From: an uncultured Solobacterium sp.
GTDB taxonomy: Bacteria > Bacillota_I > Bacilli_A > Erysipelotrichales > Erysipelotrichaceae
Assembly (NCBI GenBank): GCA_905235315.1
Contig: CAJOLG010000096.1
Span: 1 to 6,793 of the forward strand
Direction of reading: 5' to 3'
Length of the DNA: 6,793 nucleotides
Position 1 is the first letter of the stretch; every line of letters begins with the position of its first letter. A model generated the notes under the pieces. That model saw only the letters and a list, made by a program, of their open reading frames with translations, did not search any database and was not told the DNA's origin. This document shows, piece by piece, positions 5,100 through 6,793 of the stretch. The translations under genes were made by a program, and so were the position numbers.

Positions 5100-6587
5100 A
5101 TGACGGCGATCGCATTTGATTCTGAACAGTACCTGCAGCTGCAGAGAGACAAGATTCTGGAACGGATCCGAATGTTTGACGGAAAGCTTTATCTCGAATT
5201 CGGCGGAAAGATGTTTGAAGACTTCCACGCTTCCCGCGTGCTTCCCGGATATGAACCGAATAACAAGATCCGCCTGCTCACCGAACTGAAAGACAAGGTT
5301 GAGATCATCATCTGCATCAATGCCAACAACATTGAACATTCCAAGCTGCGCGGCGACACCGGAATTTCCTACGATCAGGAGCTTCTCCGTATTGTGGACG
5401 CACTCAAGGAACTGGATCTCTATGTCGGTTCCGTTGTCATTACGCAATATGCCCATCAGCCTGCTGCGGATCAGTTCCGCCGCCAGCTGAAAGCGGAAGG
5501 TATCCGTTCCTACCTGCACTATCCGATTCCCGGCTACCCTACCGACGTTGATTTCATCGTCAGCCCGGAAGGACTCGGGAAAAACGATCATATCAAGACG
5601 ACCCGCCAGCTTGTGGTCGTTACCGCTCCGGGCCCCGGTTCCGGAAAAATGGCAACCTGCATCTCGCAGCTTTACAATGACAGCCGTAAGGGAATCAAAT
5701 CCGGATACGCGAAGTTTGAGACGTTCCCGGTCTGGAATCTCCCGCTGAACCACCCTGTCAACCTCGCATATGAAGCCGCAACCGCAGATCTCAATGATGT
5801 AAACATGATCGACCCGTTCCACCTCGATGCGTACGGAATCACCGCGATCAATTACAACCGCGATGTTGAGATTTTCCCGGTGCTGAACCGTCTGTTTGAA
5901 GCCATCCAGAATGAAAGCCCCTATAAATCCCCCACGGATATGGGAGTAAATATGGTCGGATACTGCATCGTTGATGATGAAGCGGCCAAGGAAGCCTCCA
6001 AGCAGGAAATCATCCGGCGTTATTACAAGACTGTGATCGATGCATATCACGAAGATGTCAGTGAAGATGCGGTCGAAAAAATCAAGGTACTGATGAACAA
6101 GGCAGATGTCACACCGGAAGACCGCGTCTGTGTCGGTGTCGCACGCAAAAAAGCGGAAGATACCGGAGCGCCTGCCATGGCAATTGAACTCCCGGACGGA
6201 AGAATCGTTACCGGAAAGACTTCCAGCCTGTTCGGCCCGAGTTCCGCCGCGATTATCAATGCGATCAAAGCACTGGCCGGCATCGCCAAGAACAAGCATC
6301 TGATCGAGCCGGCATTCGTCAAGCCGATTCAGGATCTGAAGATCCGGAATCTCGGCAATCACAATCCCCGTCTCCATACGGATGAACTGCTGATCGCGCT
6401 GACCATTGTCGCCAAGACCAACGAAACCTGTGCGGCCGCAATGAAACAGCTTCCCGGGCTTTACGGATCGGAAGCGCACAGTACGGTCATCCTGCCGGCA
6501 GAAGACGCAAACATGTACCGCAAGCTGGGGATCAATGTCACATTTGATCCGGTATACCAGCAGAAAAAGCTGTACCACCGCAAATAA
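5100..6587 (+). CDS. DUF1846 (UPF0371) family protein
   Basis: Conserved cytoplasmic protein of 495 residues, the usual full length for this family, whose function is not established as far as I know. The ATG at 5100 is chosen because AAGAGGG lies about 9 bases upstream and MTAIAFDSEQYLQLQ matches the family N terminus; the 12-codon extension upstream would overlap the promoter. Recognisable family segments are LYLEFGGKMFEDFHASRVLPG (split at residues 30-50), VDFIVSPEGLGKNDHI (150-165), the loop APGPGSGK (176-183), PVWNLPLNHPVNLAYEAATADL (in 210-231), and the C-terminal HNPRLHTDELLIAL and GSEAHSTVILP. The APGPGSGK loop looks like a nucleotide-binding P-loop, suggesting an ATP/GTP-dependent or nucleotide-binding enzyme; that is inference. 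No signal peptide or membrane helix is seen. It is a single-gene unit with its own promoter and terminator. Confidence 0.93.
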   Translation: MTAIAFDSEQYLQLQRDKILERIRMFDGKLYLEFGGKMFEDFHASRVLPGYEPNNKIRLLTELKDKVEIIICINANNIEHSKLRGDTGISYDQELLRIVDALKELDLYVGSVVITQYAHQPAADQFRRQLKAEGIRSYLHYPIPGYPTDVDFIVSPEGLGKNDHIKTTRQLVVVTAPGPGSGKMATCISQLYNDSRKGIKSGYAKFETFPVWNLPLNHPVNLAYEAATADLNDVNMIDPFHLDAYGITAINYNRDVEIFPVLNRLFEAIQNESPYKSPTDMGVNMVGYCIVDDEAAKEASKQEIIRRYYKTVIDAYHEDVSEDAVEKIKVLMNKADVTPEDRVCVGVARKKAEDTGAPAMAIELPDGRIVTGKTSSLFGPSSAAIINAIKALAGIAKNKHLIEPAFVKPIQDLKIRNLGNHNPRLHTDELLIALTIVAKTNETCAAAMKQLPGLYGSEAHSTVILPAEDANMYRKLGINVTFDPVYQQKKLYHRK

Positions 6588-6593
6588 AAAAAG

Positions 6594-6619
6594 AATTCAG
6601 GCCATGCCTGAATTTTTTT
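6594..6619. terminator. Bidirectional intrinsic terminator
   Basis: AATTCAGGC (6594-6602), loop CAT, and GCCTGAATT (6606-6614) form a perfect 9-bp stem. It is flanked by an A-run on the left (6586-6592) and a T-run on the right (6613-6619), so it works in both directions. It ends the DUF1846 transcript from the left and the partial minus-strand gene from the right. It starts only 7 bases after the DUF1846 stop codon. Confidence 0.93.
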
Positions 6620-6628
6620 CTGCAGTGA

Positions 6629-6793
6629 TTACTCAATCTCCGAAAGACCGTCAATGACGTTCTTCAGGGCCAGCGGCATATGTTTGCTGCCCTGCATGGA
6701 CCGCACCCCGAACGTGCGGAGCACTTTCATGGTCAGCAGTTCTTTCGGATATCGTTTTACGACTTTGAGACGCATCATTTTTTTGCGCCGGGA
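6629..6793 (-). CDS. C-terminal end of an unrecognised protein (cut by window edge)
   Basis: The minus strand is open for 54 codons from the window edge to a TAA at 6631-6629, just before the bidirectional terminator. The translated end is basic near the edge (SRRKKMMRLKVVKRYPKEL) and continues with LTMKVLRTFGVRSMQGSKH and finishes NVIDGLSEIE. I do not recognise the family. A short complete protein starting at one of the two internal ATGs (about 6778-6773) is possible, but no ribosome site precedes them, so a truncated larger gene is more likely. The terminator placement supports this being a real gene end. Confidence 0.6.
   Translation of the reverse strand, partial: SRRKKMMRLKVVKRYPKELLTMKVLRTFGVRSMQGSKHMPLALKNVIDGLSEIE

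Noticed and set aside
5040..6578. A 512-codon open frame on the minus strand, antisense to almost the whole DUF1846 gene
   Set aside because: The plus-strand gene has clear family matches, a ribosome site and a terminator. The antisense frame reads as a hydrophobic/Asp/Arg mixture with no known motif, and long antisense frames arise from codon bias in this G+C range.

Overview
The window looks like a chromosomal segment of a low-to-middle G+C member of the Bacillota (Firmicutes). The signs are a T-box riboswitch in front of leuS, consensus sigma-A-type promoters, strong AGGAG-type ribosome binding sites, short hairpin plus T-tract terminators, and a MocR-type regulator and a LytS/YehU-type sensor of the kind common in this phylum. 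The style of the proteins suggests an Erysipelotrichia- or Clostridia-like anaerobe, but this narrower placement is a guess. I see no phage, insertion sequence, CRISPR array, tRNA or rRNA.

Layout. Positions 1-317 (minus) hold the N-terminal third of a bacterial-type leucyl-tRNA synthetase, cut by the window edge. Its leader (about 339-545) is a complete T-box riboswitch with a CUC leucine specifier, an antiterminator, a terminator and a clear promoter. Upstream of it, also on the minus strand, is a terminator (590-621) that closes a gene for a secreted C39-like cysteine peptidase (648-1424). This peptidase has a signal peptide and two WxxGxW repeats, and it has its own promoter. Next on the minus strand is a PfkB/ribokinase-family kinase (1510-2460).

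The kinase is divergent from a MocR-type (GntR-HTH plus aminotransferase fold) regulator on the plus strand (2529-3611). The about 70-base gap between them carries back-to-back -10 elements, so the regulator probably controls itself and the kinase. The regulator is unusual: the position of the cofactor-binding lysine reads arginine, and the protein ends soon after. Its 3' end overlaps the 3' end of a convergent gene (3573-4964, minus) for a seven-helix LytS/YehU-like sensor kinase. That kinase keeps its phospho-acceptor histidine box but has lost much of its ATP-binding signature.

A divergent promoter region then leads to a full-length DUF1846/UPF0371 protein (5100-6587, plus). A bidirectional terminator separates it from the C-terminal end of an unrecognised minus-strand gene (6629-6793).

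How the genes fit together. There is no single operon or pathway. leuS is a housekeeping gene controlled by uncharged tRNA-Leu. The peptidase and the DUF1846 gene look like stand-alone units. The most interesting part is 1510-4964: a kinase, a divergent MocR-like regulator that may be PLP-blind, and a convergent sensor that may be a pseudokinase. Both of the latter are regulatory proteins whose chemical residues are altered but whose binding folds seem kept. This is an inference from motifs read by eye.
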